A stretch of DNA of 64,000 nt from Skeletonema tropicum. Taxonomy: Eukaryota; Bacillariophyta; Thalassiosirophyceae; Thalassiosirales; Thalassiosiraceae. Location of the stretch: assembly GCA_037178625.1 (NCBI GenBank), contig CM074128.1, forward strand, positions 4,526,001-4,590,000, in the 5' to 3' direction. A model generated the notes under the pieces. The model was not told the DNA's origin. It made no database searches and saw only the letters and a program-made list of their open reading frames with translations. Numbering within the stretch: position 1 is the stretch's first letter; each line of letters starts with the position of its first letter. Shown in pieces: positions 1 through 11,011 of the stretch. Made by a program: the position numbers and the translations under genes.

Positions 1-1316
1 ATAGTACTGCCGCTTGACGTGTCTTCATCGTGACTCGGAAGCCATCCTCGTTCTATTGCAACCTCCCGTAATACCTCTTGGACCATATCCTTCACCTCAA
101 TAAGACTCATTCCCCGCTTCCACTTTTGTGATAGTAATTCATTCGCCTTTTGTGCCCCCGCTCCCATGGCACGTGCAACATATTGTTCCGACGATCCGTT
201 GGCTTCGATCAGTGTAATTGTCGGACGAGGCGCAAATGATGATGATGATAATGTCGTTGTAGCGTCATCACTACTTGCTAGACTGAGCAGAAATGACGAC
301 AAACCCAATGGTCTCCCCGCTGCCGACGATCCATTATTACTCTCATCCTCACTTTCATTATAGCTCGGAGCGGCACTTCCAACACCTCCCGAAACGTTGG
401 CACTTCCCACCTCCTCACTCCAATCATACCCCATGCAATCCAACAGAACCTCTTGTATCATTTTCACGACTGCTAACGTATTTGATGGAAGTGTATTGTA
501 TCGAAACCAAAACTTGGAGAAATGGCGCTGTAATTGACTCAATAGAAACGTTGCATCGGATTGTATCCCTGTGCTGACAATTGCAGTGTGTAATGTGTGT
601 CTTGGTCTGTTGGTTTGTGTTGCGGCATCATCATCATCATCTCTTGTGGCAAGTATTTTTACCAGTCCTTGGATCGACGGATGAACCTTGTTAGGAGTAG
701 CATTTGTTGAATATCGTCGAATACTGGTGGATGTTGAACCGATTGGAACGGAAGGAGCAACAACACCCAGACGAGGTCGTTGCAACGAGCAAATTACAAT
801 AGCATTTTCCCTCCGTTGAGTTCCACCGTTCGATTTGTCCATTATTTCAACATCGTCGGTATTACACACCACGCTCTCATCCTCCTCGTCCACAGAGCAC
901 AAACAAGCTATTATTGGTGTGCCATATCGTGAAGCAGCCTCCATCGCATGACGCAGTTGTGTAGACTGTCCATAATTATTTAACGAATTTATGGGAATGT
1001 ATTCAAAAGGCGATTTTTCAATGATGTTCTCATTCTTTGATAGGCTGCTCTGATTTCGCTGACTGTTGGCAGAACTGCTGCCTCCTCGAAATGATAATGG
1101 AGATGATGCAGTTAGAGACAGTCGTGATGATGCAGGGAGTCGATGTTGATTGATGTAGTTGTGACTGTCAAATTTATCTGTTGCAACACAAACAACTGAT
1201 GATGTTGTGATTGAGCTAAGGAAGAAAACGACTGAACAGAAGATCAACCGATAGCCGCAACGCCGTCTTCGTTTTCTAATTTGACGATTGTTGTAGGAAG
1301 AGGGTGACATTGTCAT
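1..1316 (-). CDS. Secretory-signal-bearing 20S proteasome alpha-subunit-like protein (partial)
   Basis: An uninterrupted frame of 438 codons starts at the ATG at 1316 and runs off the left edge. Residues 14-19 are basic (RKRRRR) and residues 24-45 are hydrophobic, a signal peptide or signal anchor. Low-complexity sequence with an SFRGGSS motif (about 75-81) follows. From about residue 116 the order of elements matches the proteasome alpha fold: a helix with QLRHAMEAASRYGTPIIAC (120-138) where alpha subunits have G-x-L-x-Q-V-E-Y-A-x-E-A; an IVSTGIQSDATFLLSQL-type segment (about 245-260), equivalent to the SGL-x-x-D-A-R helix; GRPLGLSSFLL (about 330); and YVARAMGAGAQKANELL (about 378-394), equivalent to the A-x-G-x-G-S-x-x-A helix. 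Canonical alpha subunits are cytosolic and have no leader. The leader lacks an obvious phenylalanine at the predicted cleavage site, so ER, periplastidal space or another compartment are all possible. The fold assignment is by pattern recognition only. The C terminus is outside the window. Confidence 0.7.
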   Translation of the reverse strand, partial: MTMSPSSYNNRQIRKRRRRCGYRLIFCSVVFFLSSITTSSVVCVATDKFDSHNYINQHRLPASSRLSLTASSPLSFRGGSSSANSQRNQSSLSKNENIIEKSPFEYIPINSLNNYGQSTQLRHAMEAASRYGTPIIACLCSVDEEDESVVCNTDDVEIMDKSNGGTQRRENAIVICSLQRPRLGVVAPSVPIGSTSTSIRRYSTNATPNKVHPSIQGLVKILATRDDDDDAATQTNRPRHTLHTAIVSTGIQSDATFLLSQLQRHFSKFWFRYNTLPSNTLAVVKMIQEVLLDCMGYDWSEEVGSANVSGGVGSAAPSYNESEDESNNGSSAAGRPLGLSSFLLSLASSDDATTTLSSSSFAPRPTITLIEANGSSEQYVARAMGAGAQKANELLSQKWKRGMSLIEVKDMVQEVLREVAIERGWLPSHDEDTSSGST

Positions 1317-1979
1317 TTTATTATCAGCGCTGCGCTTTAGAGCGACGCTCGACGCTCTCTTTTCATTCTCTAATAGGTGACCATCACCTTGACCTGTGCT
1401 CTGTGCTTTTTTTCTTCGAGCAAAAACATCTTTGACGGGCAGTTGTGTTCTCTTGCCCCAAGAAACCCCCCAAGACAAGTATATTGGGTACCAGACGCAG
1501 CTCTGGTGTTCAATATTGACAACTTGACAACAGATTCGGTGATAATGTTTTCGGCAAAAAAGGGATCCTCACCTCTATCCCCCGAATTTTCTCCCTCTAT
1601 TTCTTTGTCTTTTTTACGAGGAGAGGAGAACAACAATAGGATGATGCGGCGCAACTGCGGCAACTTGGATCAGTTTCCACCAAGTATTTCATGTCTTGAT
1701 CCCGATGCATATTGATTGACAATAGATAGCGCTATATGATAATGAAGCAGAATGCTACAATGTTTAGCTTAGGAGTAGAAGCGTGGTACTGGATAGGAAT
1801 GTCAGTAGACACTGGGACAGGCTGTACCTGTACACACACAAAAGATTGATTGCACCAAGAGGGAAATGCGCCACTATGTTTTAAGTAAATTGTTTCAGCT
1901 CAATTGCTACTTCCAATTTGTGAAAAAATTGTTCAGTTGATTTGATTTAGGTGAGATAAATTGATCGATCTCAGTACGT
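1317..1979. other. Intergenic region with no supported gene
   Basis: This 660-bp stretch separates the 5' end of the proteasome-like gene from the 3' end of the ankyrin gene. It has overlapping short open frames on both strands, but none shows a recognisable domain. It presumably holds the upstream region of the gene at 1316. Confidence 0.5.
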
Positions 1980-2756
1980 TCATTCATAATATCCCATCTT
2001 TTGCATCTTCATCAGAAACTTTATAGCTCTTTGTCGTTTTGCAATATCAATAGGTGTACTATCAGCTCTATCATCTTTGGAATTAGGGTCAAGTCCAGCT
2101 TGAACCAAGGCTTCGGCACCAATGTCAAGATCATTCGACGCCATTCTATGTAACGCATTGTAATTGTACGTATCCAAAGCGAAAATGTCGGCACCTGAAT
2201 CTAGTAATGTTTGTGTACAGTGCTGCCCTCTTTCTGACATTCCACAGATATGCAACGGCCTTGCACCGCCGGTGCTCACCTCCTCGACTAGCTCCGGATA
2301 ATCCTCAAGTAATTCAATCACTTTTTCTTTCCCTATATGTATAGCGCGCCCCATCAAGCTGTAGCCGCTCCCATCATACAATGGACCAGGCTTATGATTG
2401 TGATTTTCATATTGTGTGCCAATGAGAATATCACCATTGGTATCGCGTTGCACTGCACCACCGTATATACCAGGCCCAACCGAGTCACTCGCTTCATCGA
2501 ATCCGTTGATACCGCTGTTGCCAATCAATCCATACGTTTCGGCGACTCCCGGTGCATATGGATCGTTGCAATGGTTATCCGATGATGTGTTGCTTACGTC
2601 GATGATATTGTTACATTCCAACGACTGAAGATAACCATTTTGCAGAGAAAGACATGTTGTAGATGTTGATATAACTTCTTTGTGGTAAGCCAAGAAGCAG
2701 GCACATCTCTGTGTGAAGAGAAAATATACTGTCAAACGTAGAGAAGAAGACTTCAT
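1980..2756 (-). CDS. Ankyrin-repeat protein with possible N-terminal signal
   Basis: The protein has 258 aa and a single exon starting at the ATG at 2756. Residues 1-22 (basic, then hydrophobic, with LRLTVYFLF and CACFLAY) could be a signal peptide. The C-terminal half carries ankyrin-type repeats: GARPLHICGMSERGQHCTQ then LLDSGADIFALD (about 165-195), NYNALHRMASND then LVQAGLDPNSKDD (about 197-230), and STPIDIAKRQRAIKFLMKM at the end. These fit the G-x-TPLH...LL-x-x-GAD consensus. Ankyrin repeats mediate protein binding, and no catalytic domain is visible. The middle part (residues 60-150) is rich in G, N and D and unassigned. The specific role is unknown. Confidence 0.7.
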   Translation of the reverse strand: MKSSSLRLTVYFLFTQRCACFLAYHKEVISTSTTCLSLQNGYLQSLECNNIIDVSNTSSDNHCNDPYAPGVAETYGLIGNSGINGFDEASDSVGPGIYGGAVQRDTNGDILIGTQYENHNHKPGPLYDGSGYSLMGRAIHIGKEKVIELLEDYPELVEEVSTGGARPLHICGMSERGQHCTQTLLDSGADIFALDTYNYNALHRMASNDLDIGAEALVQAGLDPNSKDDRADSTPIDIAKRQRAIKFLMKMQKMGYYE

Positions 2757-4499
2757 TATATTCTACGCTTGCCAATGATTATGATCATTGAGAGATAGAG
2801 ATATCAATGATAAGTACTGACACTGATCAGTGTATTGAGATGCTAGAATCGAGTGATGTGGTGACTCATTATTGTTGTTCGTGTACAGTATACAGATATC
2901 ATCGTCATCGTCATCTTGATAGAATGATGGAGCACAAAAAATGGCGGGATACGATGATAGGGCACAATAGATAGCAATAAGCAAGCCATCAATAGATAGA
3001 TAGATAGATTATTTAACCAGAAGATGCCCAGGGGATAATGAAAAAAATCACCAGCGATCACCATGGCGCACCTCGACCCCGTACGTGCCGACATCAACAA
3101 CACTACCTACACATAAAATTAGTCAGCCCCACTGCAGCAACTCACTCTCCAGTAGCCTTTCTATGAAGCGATACCTTCAGGTGGTCATCAACCGACGCCA
3201 TCGCTACTTATTATTACACCAAAGTAGAGGTGCCGGAAAATTGCGCTTTGACATCGGTGTGATGATGCACTTCCAATATGGTCTTCAGATGAATAGATGG
3301 AGCTGCTCTGCCACCGAACTGGTTTGCACACGCCAACTATATACTATGAAGCGGCGATCAATCCCCTCTAGAGTGTGCCTGGGCGTTCTATGACGCATGC
3401 AGTGGCATGGTGAATATAGGTGGTGAAAATGGATAATTTCCACAAAATACATCAAATAGGAGAATGCATATATCTGACAGAATACAAGATGTAGAGGTGC
3501 CAAAACTCATTTAGATTATGAATATTATATAACAATCAACACTGTTGGACCAGATTTCTCTATTTCATTGCGGCTACAACATTATTGGACTGGTTGGAAT
3601 ATAGCATACTTAAAAGGAAATGAGAAGCCCTACCCCGTCACATAGACGAGTATTTGAAGTGATATTGAGTGCATTCACTCCGCCAAATAGGGACCCTTTC
3701 ACCACACAACACTAATGACCATCTGTTTCGAGTGTTATACAGTGGTTTCATGGTATCATATGACTCCTAATAGCACCATTCCTATCGGATGGCATCAAAG
3801 CGACAGCGGTTGATTCAGCCTACTACTCCATTATTACGTGCAATTGGCATGTAATGAATAAATCTGATAATAAATATCAATGATCACAATGTATAGATGG
3901 AGTTTGTAATGCATCATGGCTATTAAATTACCGAAATCTATTAAATATCATTATGTCATGATGTTGCCCGGCAGGCGCAGATTTCATGTCTCCGGCGGTT
4001 AGAGCCTTATACCATCACAACGACTTCGAATAGGTCGCCGCCGCTTACAGATTCGGAATCTTCATTAAAAATGGGGTTAGACAATGCGTCGTTTATGTTG
4101 ATTTTGGGGATGTCGGCCCAATAGCACCGTGGTTTGCCGTCAGATTCATCATGGTGATGTTTTTTTTAGTGTGTGATGCGTGATGGCCGAGCACCGCCGC
4201 CGGCCGATGTCAGTGATACTGAATTAGTACCCCCCAATATCTTGGCGAATGGTCGGAATACCACCATGGCGCGTTGCAGAGGCGTTCTAAACTCACTAAA
4301 TGGAAAGTTACTGGTCTTTGAACCATAAGAATCGGCCTATTATTGACGAAGTTACGCAGTGAAGACGCCAACCGGGGGAAACCGGGGGCTGGGCATCTTC
4401 TGGTTTTTTATTCACTACAATAAGTAGGAGTACCGTTGACTATTATGCTTGGTAGATATCTTAGGTCTTTCATATTGATAACAAGTGACGTTGAACTCC
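2757..4499. other. Intergenic region, no supported gene
   Basis: About 1.7 kb between the divergently transcribed ankyrin and BioA genes. It contains a short TAGA run near 2994-3008 and scattered short open frames on both strands without recognisable domains. I saw no tRNA-like cloverleaf or array. Confidence 0.5.
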
Positions 4500-6056
4500 A
4501 TGATGATTCGTGCAGGTCGGCGGATTATTCCTGTTTTGAAGCTGTCGGCGGTCGCATCTTCTTCTACGTCGGCTGATTATGCTGATGCACTCGACAAAAA
4601 CATCATCTGTGCTTGCGATTGCCCAGAATCTTGTCCGCAGCAGTGCCACAATCTCCTCAACACTGATAGAAAACACGTGATACATCCCTACACATCAATG
4701 ACTGATCCTCTTCCAACGTTTCCGATCAAGAGCGCGAAGGGCATACATCTACAGCTCAATGATGGTCGGGCACTGATTGATGGCATGTCATCATGGTGGG
4801 CCGCAGTACATGGATATAGAAATCCTGTATTGGACGAGGCGCTGAAGAAGCAGATGGAAAGAAGTATGAGCCATGTCATGTTTGGCGGGCTCACACACAA
4901 GCCGGCAGTCAACTTGACAACCAAACTATTGCAATTGGCCAACAATATCCAAGATGATACTACAGATTACAAACACTATACAAAAGTATTCTTTTCCGAT
5001 TCAGGATCAGTATCAGTCGAAGTGGCAATGAAAATGGCCCTCCAATATTGGTTCACACTGGGTCAACGTTCCAAAACAAAGTTTGTGTCACTGCGCAATG
5101 GCTACCACGGAGACACGTTAGGAGCAATGAGCATTTGTGATCCAGTGAATGGGATGCATTCCATGTTTTCGGGAGTACTTGCAAAGCAATTATTTGTATC
5201 TACACCCACTGGAGGTATGGAAGAGGATGGAGTTCAAACAATTGATGAAATGAAACAGCTTTTAGAAGAGCAACATGAAGAAGTTGCTGCAGTTGTCATG
5301 GAACCGATTGTCCAAGGTGCTGGCGGTATGAGATTTTATCATCCATCCGTCTTGAGAAAAGTGAGAGAATTGTGTGATGAATATGATGTCTTACTCATAT
5401 TAGATGAAATTGCCACCGGGTTTGGACGAACGGGAACAATGTTTGCATCCTGGCAGAATGAAAGTACATATCAGCCTTGGTACTTGACCGAGGGCAGCAG
5501 CTACAGCATTATCAATAGCGAAGATAGGAAGGTTTCAACGAATGAAATAGTGAACGCTGACATACTTTGTCTTGGTAAAGCATTGACGGGAGGGTACATG
5601 ACACTCGGTGCAACCCTCACCACGGACAAAGTTGCAACTGGCATTTCATACAATGGAGGGGTATTTATGCACGGTCCTACCTTCATGGCGAATCCATTAG
5701 CTTGTTCTGTGTCACTGGCATCAATGAATTTACTAACATCGTCACCATGGGAAGAACGCGTTCGCAATGTTGAAAATGCTCTGATTGAGCATGTATCGCC
5801 GTTGTCTGAATTGGAGTCAGTGAGGGAGGTTCGTGTACTGGGTGCAATCGGAGTTTGCGAGTTGAAAGAAGGTTTAGATAGAGATGGTATGGCAAGAATA
5901 CAACGTGCTTTGGTTGAAGAAGGAGTCTGGCTCCGTCCTTTTGGCAAGTTGTTGTATACGATGCCTCCGTTTAATTGTGATGAGCTGGAAGACGAACACA
6001 TAAAGAAGATTGGCGATGCCATGTACAAAGTAGTGTCCTCCACATCGAAAGCATAA
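4500..6056 (+). CDS. bioA: Adenosylmethionine-8-amino-7-oxononanoate aminotransferase (BioA type)
   Basis: A class-III PLP aminotransferase of 518 aa that converts 7-keto-8-aminopelargonate to 7,8-diaminopelargonate in biotin synthesis, using S-adenosylmethionine as amino donor. Visible motifs in order: HPYTSM (BioA-type substrate pocket), DGMSSWWAAVHGYRNP, MFGGLTHKPA, FSDSGSVSVEVAMKMA (PLP phosphate contact), YHGDTLGAMSI, LDEIATGFGRTG with the PLP-ring aspartate, and LGKALTGGYMTLGA with the predicted Schiff-base lysine near residue 360. The first ATG is at 4500; the open frame begins 15 nt earlier with a GTG. The N terminus (MIRAGRRIIPVLKLSAVASSS) looks like a mitochondrial presequence. A 30-residue insert rich in S and T follows the RTG motif. 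No dethiobiotin synthetase domain is fused, unlike the plant BIO3-BIO1 protein. There is no visible intron. Confidence 0.93.
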   Translation: MMIRAGRRIIPVLKLSAVASSSTSADYADALDKNIICACDCPESCPQQCHNLLNTDRKHVIHPYTSMTDPLPTFPIKSAKGIHLQLNDGRALIDGMSSWWAAVHGYRNPVLDEALKKQMERSMSHVMFGGLTHKPAVNLTTKLLQLANNIQDDTTDYKHYTKVFFSDSGSVSVEVAMKMALQYWFTLGQRSKTKFVSLRNGYHGDTLGAMSICDPVNGMHSMFSGVLAKQLFVSTPTGGMEEDGVQTIDEMKQLLEEQHEEVAAVVMEPIVQGAGGMRFYHPSVLRKVRELCDEYDVLLILDEIATGFGRTGTMFASWQNESTYQPWYLTEGSSYSIINSEDRKVSTNEIVNADILCLGKALTGGYMTLGATLTTDKVATGISYNGGVFMHGPTFMANPLACSVSLASMNLLTSSPWEERVRNVENALIEHVSPLSELESVREVRVLGAIGVCELKEGLDRDGMARIQRALVEEGVWLRPFGKLLYTMPPFNCDELEDEHIKKIGDAMYKVVSSTSKA

Positions 6057-6126
6057 GCAAAAGCATAGCACTACCTCCTATTTTACATTTCACGAGTCTA
6101 TTCTACAAGAGTGAAGAGTAAGCTTC

Positions 6127-8298
6127 TCAATACACCGATTCTACAGGGGTGAGAAGCGGTTCTTCCAAATCTCTAACCAATGATCGTGGCATTCGCAAGC
6201 CCTTAAAATCAGATTCAACCTCTTCCTCGTAGGGAGAATCCAAATAAAAGTCTTCGTACGCAGAGTCTCCTCCATTTAATAACGTACGAGCATATCTCCT
6301 CACTCCATCTGGTGAGAACGGAAGGACAGAACCAGGCGAAAATATGTTACCATCGCCAGTTGTCGTGCTCGTTTCATCCAAGCTTCTTCGTTTGCCTCTT
6401 CTTCCACACTTGATACTACTCCCAAATCGATACGTTATCAATCCCAATAGAATCACCAGGAGCCCAGCAATGTCCGAGTCGTGTAGTGGCACAGATCCTG
6501 GAACGAATGGCAGAGCAAACGCCAAATTGCCAATAGGCACCATGACCGTTGCGGCCATGAAGAGCACATTGGCCGAACCGAACTTCAGCACAAACACAAG
6601 TAAAATGTTGAACGCCACATTGAACACCAAGTAAATATTCACGTACAGTGGAGATTCACTACACAAATCATCTGGATGGCATCCGCCTGTAATTGTGGAT
6701 ATCCCCAAATAGCACTTGATCCCATCCCAAATATTCGCGGGTAATTCACTTGGAAGGACCCCCGTGGCCATTCCAGCGGGTATAGTTAGGGGGAACGAGA
6801 ATAGGAATTGATACCATGCCACCCAGCCGTTCAGAAAGATTGGATCAATTTGTGTTTCCGAGCCGCTTAGTGCCATTTCTTTGTATATGGAGGATAGTGT
6901 CATTGGAATGCATGCAAATATTGTAACGATGGACCAGATCAGTATCGTTGACGTAGAGTCAGAGGAAGACGAGGAACTATCGGATGAAGCCGAAGATACC
7001 CATTGACATAGTTTTCCATTCTGCTCGTCTGCATTATCAGCACCAGAATGATGATGACTTGCTACTTTCTGCCACATAGGCATGTAAATTATTCTTCCAA
7101 CTCCAATCCAAATCCATCATTGATGGTCCTGCTCCGTAACTCAAGCACCCCTCCTTGGTACTCTCCTCACCACATGCAGCACAAAACTCATCGTTGTACG
7201 CCACACACGTAAATTCATCCGTGTGACGTTGCGTCACCAACGGTTCCAATACCACCAAAATTCCCAAAATTACCACAACGGCACCAAAGTATTGATATCT
7301 AGCATAAGTATCACCCTTTATCCGATTGGAAAAGAACATGGATATGGGTATGGCGGCCTGAGGGAGGAGAATGAGGAGTGGTCCAGGGAGGTACACTGCC
7401 GAGAAGGTTAGCAGCATGCATGTGACGCAGTCGAATAAACCCACTTTTCATCAGATGATATATAGTTGATCGAGATAGAGAGAGAAGTATAAAATGATTT
7501 CGTATTGAGTTCCAAGTCACACAAAAAACAAAAAAATATTCTCAGAGAGGCAACAACAAAATTGCAATTGGCAAACACACAAAACTCACTAATGACAAAC
7601 GGACGCTTGCTCATAGTGGTAACCTCATTCGGAATACTATTATTAAATAATCCCAATCGACTAACAGGGATGATGTACATGAAACACAATGGTACATATA
7701 TGAAGTTTTGGATTAGGTTGAGTGAGCTTGGATAGTTGTACATGCTATAAAAGTGAAACAGAAACAGAATGAAGGTTAAGCCGATGAGAGGTTGGGCAAT
7801 CACAATAATATCAAACTATGTAAGCGAAATAAAAGTGACGTACGGTATAGCTTGAAGCTTTTGAAAGATCTTCATCCCAGTCCCAACTACCACCATCAAT
7901 AGGAAAGTTAACAACAATTTCATTTCCTGAGAAGGTCGCGATGATGATGATGCATTTTCATCATCACCACTGACAGCGACAGCACCATCAGCATTATCCG
8001 ACTCCAGCGATTGCTCCTCCGTCTCTGCAGTGCCCTCACTATCTTTATTCCGCAATTTTCGTAATATATCGTGATATTCGACATATTCATCATTGCTAGT
8101 ATTAGCATCATTATCCGAATAATTATCGGTACCTTGCTTGGCAGTGGTGAAGGTTGTTGTATCATCGACATCATCTTGTGCTGATGAGGCTACGGAGTTC
8201 ATCATGTCCGTCAATAGACGACACTCGTGATCATCATCGTCGTCTATTGGTGGCTGCTCCAATTCAAAATTATCGGCAATCATTGCTAGGAGGCTCAT
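6127..8298 (-). CDS. CRT-like drug/metabolite transporter (four exons)
   Basis: This is a chloroquine-resistance-transporter-like (CRT/CLT) member of the drug/metabolite transporter superfamily. I place exons at 8298-7844, 7744-7590, 7443 to about 7100, and 7028-6127. Introns 7843-7745 and 7589-7444 restore the family motifs IPMYNYPSSLN and KRPFVIMGLFDCVTCMLL across the splice sites. The last intron must lie between about 7101 and 7029, because the frame changes there; its donor is uncertain. Residues 1-130 are an acidic, Ser-rich soluble tail. About ten hydrophobic segments follow, including the CRT-typical GPLLILLPQAAIPISM (TM4-like) and a cysteine-rich lumenal loop (CVAYNDEFCAACGEES). Plant relatives move thiols across plastid membranes and apicomplexan CRT exports peptides from the digestive vacuole. 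The substrate here is unknown. It ends 70 bp from the convergent BioA gene. Confidence 0.85.
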
Positions 8299-8879
8299 CT
8301 TTTGGTGGTTGGTTTGATTGGAGAATTCAAAATTGCATAATGGTTATTACTAGCGTGCCATAAACGTTGAATTAAGTATGGTACATGCTGGAACCAAATT
8401 TAAAAAGAACATGGGTGACGCCGATTTGAGAACTGACGACTTGGGAAAATGATGAACGGAGGACGGCAGGAACAATTCTGAATTCTGAGAAAGTTCCTTT
8501 CTTCCAGTAGTAGAGTTTTAAGGCGTGAGGAAAAGATAGCGCGTGTGGTGACTTGGGAACGGGCTGCTTTGTTGACATCGTGAAAGTTCTTGCTTGTTCG
8601 TTTGGCTGGGCTGGATGTGGATGCTGATTTTTTGATCCAACTCAACGATGAAGATTCGATCCTTGGATTCGATACGATGCTGATGCAAGCAAGCAAGATC
8701 AACGCATCCGTGGACTATCTTCTTATTTTCTACCTCAATAAGTACGACTCAGGTTAACTGCTGGGCTCTCTTTCTTTTCTTAACAGCGGCCGTTGATTGA
8801 GAGAAAAGAGGCTGAAGAAGGACTCACCATAATCACACTATCAGTTTTTAATCATTGCGTTCGTTGAATTGAATTTTGA
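8299..8879. other. Intergenic region between divergent CRT-like and MINDY-like genes
   Basis: About 580 bp, presumably carrying both promoters. Short minus-strand open frames here have no recognisable domain. It contains one isolated ATCCTTGGATT motif near 8658, the degenerate form of the palindrome found in quantity at 55.4-56.5 kb. Confidence 0.4.
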
Positions 8880-10550
8880 ATGACTGCTGCATCGCACACA
8901 ATGGCATATCAAATCAAATCTATCCGCTATCAAAACAGCCCACGCAAAATCCTCCTCCAGAACATCAACGGACCATGTCCCCTCTTGGCAGCAGCGAATG
9001 CATTATTACTGCGTGGTGTCATTACATTATCCTCAGAATGCATACGAAATGGTGTGGCTAGTACGGACGATGTTGTCAATATGCTGGCCAATCGTGCTTT
9101 GCTACGCTCATCAAAGAACACTACTACTACCCATGAAGGAGGGAAACCATGCTTCGAATCACGAATATCACCTCAACGAAGTAATGGAGATCCTCCCAAC
9201 ACTCCAACACGGCATGGATGTCAATCCTCAATTCATCTCACCCCAATCTATCGAATATACCCACAATCTCGCGGCATTTGACCTACTGGGGGTGGAATTG
9301 GTACATGGATGGGTATTGGATCCGCAAGATTTGGAAACGTGTGCGGTTGTGGAGCAGAGGAGTTATAATGAGTTGGTGGAGTTGGTGGTGATTGGTGGTG
9401 GGGAGGAGAGGAAGAGGGAGGTGGTAAGGTTGGAGGGGGTGAAGGTTGAGATGGAGGAGGAATTGAAGAGGATGTTGTTGTTGGTTGAGACGACTGAAGA
9501 GAGCGAAGACGCTCAGACTGAGACTGAGGTTGTTAATAAGGGAGAAGCAGAGATTGATGACAGTGGAGCAGAGACACACACAGAGACAAAAAATAATGAC
9601 GGTGCCGAAGTAGCCAACATGGATGCAAATGAAAATGACACTGAAAGCTCGACCACAGAACAGAATAGCAGTCAGGGATCGCTGTCACTTCATGAACAAC
9701 AAGCAAAGCTAGAACTAGAAATCGCCGACATTGGTCACAAAATTGAACAGGCATCATTACAAATATCACGTGCTGAAGTTGCAAACGATTTCCTTACATC
9801 TACAAGTCATCAACTTACCTATCATGGTCTGGAACGTCTACACGCTACACATTGGTGATGATGCTGTACATGTCTTCTTTCGGAATAATCACTTTGGAAC
9901 TATTACCAAACACGATGGTATACTGTATCTGCTCGTCACCGACTTGGGATATGCCAACACACCTGAAGATTGTATGGGAGAAGCTTGACTCAATAGATGG
10001 AAATACAGAATATGTCAATGAATACTTCGAGAAGCCGAGTCCACGAGCAGAATTGGCCCCAGCGGCTGGACCAACGATTGATCCTGCGTTGTTGCTGGCA
10101 CAGCGATCTCAGGCTGAGAGTGATTATCAATTGGCCATGGCGATGAGTAGAGGAGAGACGAATGTACCTTCTTCTTCTTCACAGCACGCTAGTGGTAATT
10201 CGGATGAGGAAGAGGGAAAGTTAATCGAGGCTGCAAAAGAATTGAGTTTACGAACGTACCATGGCGAAACGGATGCCGCTGTTGCAGTTGATGCCGGCAA
10301 CTCCAATACTACTTCATCTGCACACAAGTCTCAGTTGGATTCGGATCATCAAATGGCATTGGCATTCCAACGTCAAGAGGAACAATTGAATCATGAGAGT
10401 GAGCAGCTGGCAAGACAATTGCAAGCATTGGATCAGCAAGAAGTTGCATTGCAACGCCAACGGCAACAGAGGAATAACACGAATAGAAGAAGGCAGCCTA
10501 ATGGTAGTAGACCAGCAGAGGAAGCCAAGGCTGGATGTACTATATCATAA
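8880..10550 (+). pseudogene. MINDY/FAM63-type deubiquitinase with three +1 phase changes
   Basis: Clear matches to the MINDY family, which cleaves K48-linked ubiquitin chains: ILLQNINGPCPLLAAANALLL with the catalytic Cys (about 8955-9015), LPTLQHGMDVNPQF, FDLLGVELVHGWVLDPQD, QLTYHGLERL, VHVFFRNNHFGTITKH with the catalytic His, LYLLVTDLGYA, then VWEKLDSIDG. C-terminal ubiquitin-interacting-like helices follow (SDYQLAMAMSRGE; SDHQMALAFQRQEEQ). These blocks lie in three frames, and each change is +1: between 9120 and 9180, near 9840-9855, and at about 9972. The first could be a GT-AG intron (9094-9181, 88 nt), but the second and third have no AG acceptor that would spare conserved residues. Sequencing insertions, a decaying gene, or +1 frameshifting would all fit. 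It is marked as broken for that reason. Confidence 0.75.
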
Positions 10551-11011
10551 GATAAGTGACAGTTTGTTTAGGTGAGCAGATCTCAAGGCAGAAGTTCCAA
10601 TGTAAAATATGCTTTTTTTGGTACGCCTTTCAGCTGATGACATCAGCAAAAGGAGGAACGTGTCACAATTTGACTTTTTCTTATATAATATATCATTAGA
10701 AGAATGCCTTAAGACATTAGTGAGCAAACCAAACACAATCAAAGGTTACTGAGCAGTAGTAACACTACAGTTGAAAACAAGCGAAACCTCCCTAAAAACA
10801 CCCCTCAACAATTATACATCCCCTAATTTGAAAATATCCCCCGGTAAATACTATTTACCCCACACTCAACCTCCTTGGCGAAAAGGTTGGTAGGTACCTA
10901 TCTCCCTAATACAATAACAATGCGATGAAGAACCCCACACACAACATCTTGATAGATGTTGGTAGGATGAAAATAACCAATGGTTCTGGACATCACATAT
11001 TGAAACACCCC
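10551..11011. other. Convergent intergenic region
   Basis: About 460 bp between the 3' ends of the MINDY-like and FAIM-like genes. AT-rich, with no recognisable gene or repeat. Confidence 0.4.

Noticed and set aside
1370..1715. Overlapping open frames on both strands (97 and 112 codons)
   Set aside because: No domain, no splice logic, and each is an antisense shadow of the other. Treated as intergenic.
9094..9181. 88-nt GT-AG intron that would fix the first MINDY phase change
   Set aside because: It would delete a stretch (HLNEV preceding MEILPTLQHG) that reads well as family sequence, and it cannot explain the two later shifts. Kept only as an option.
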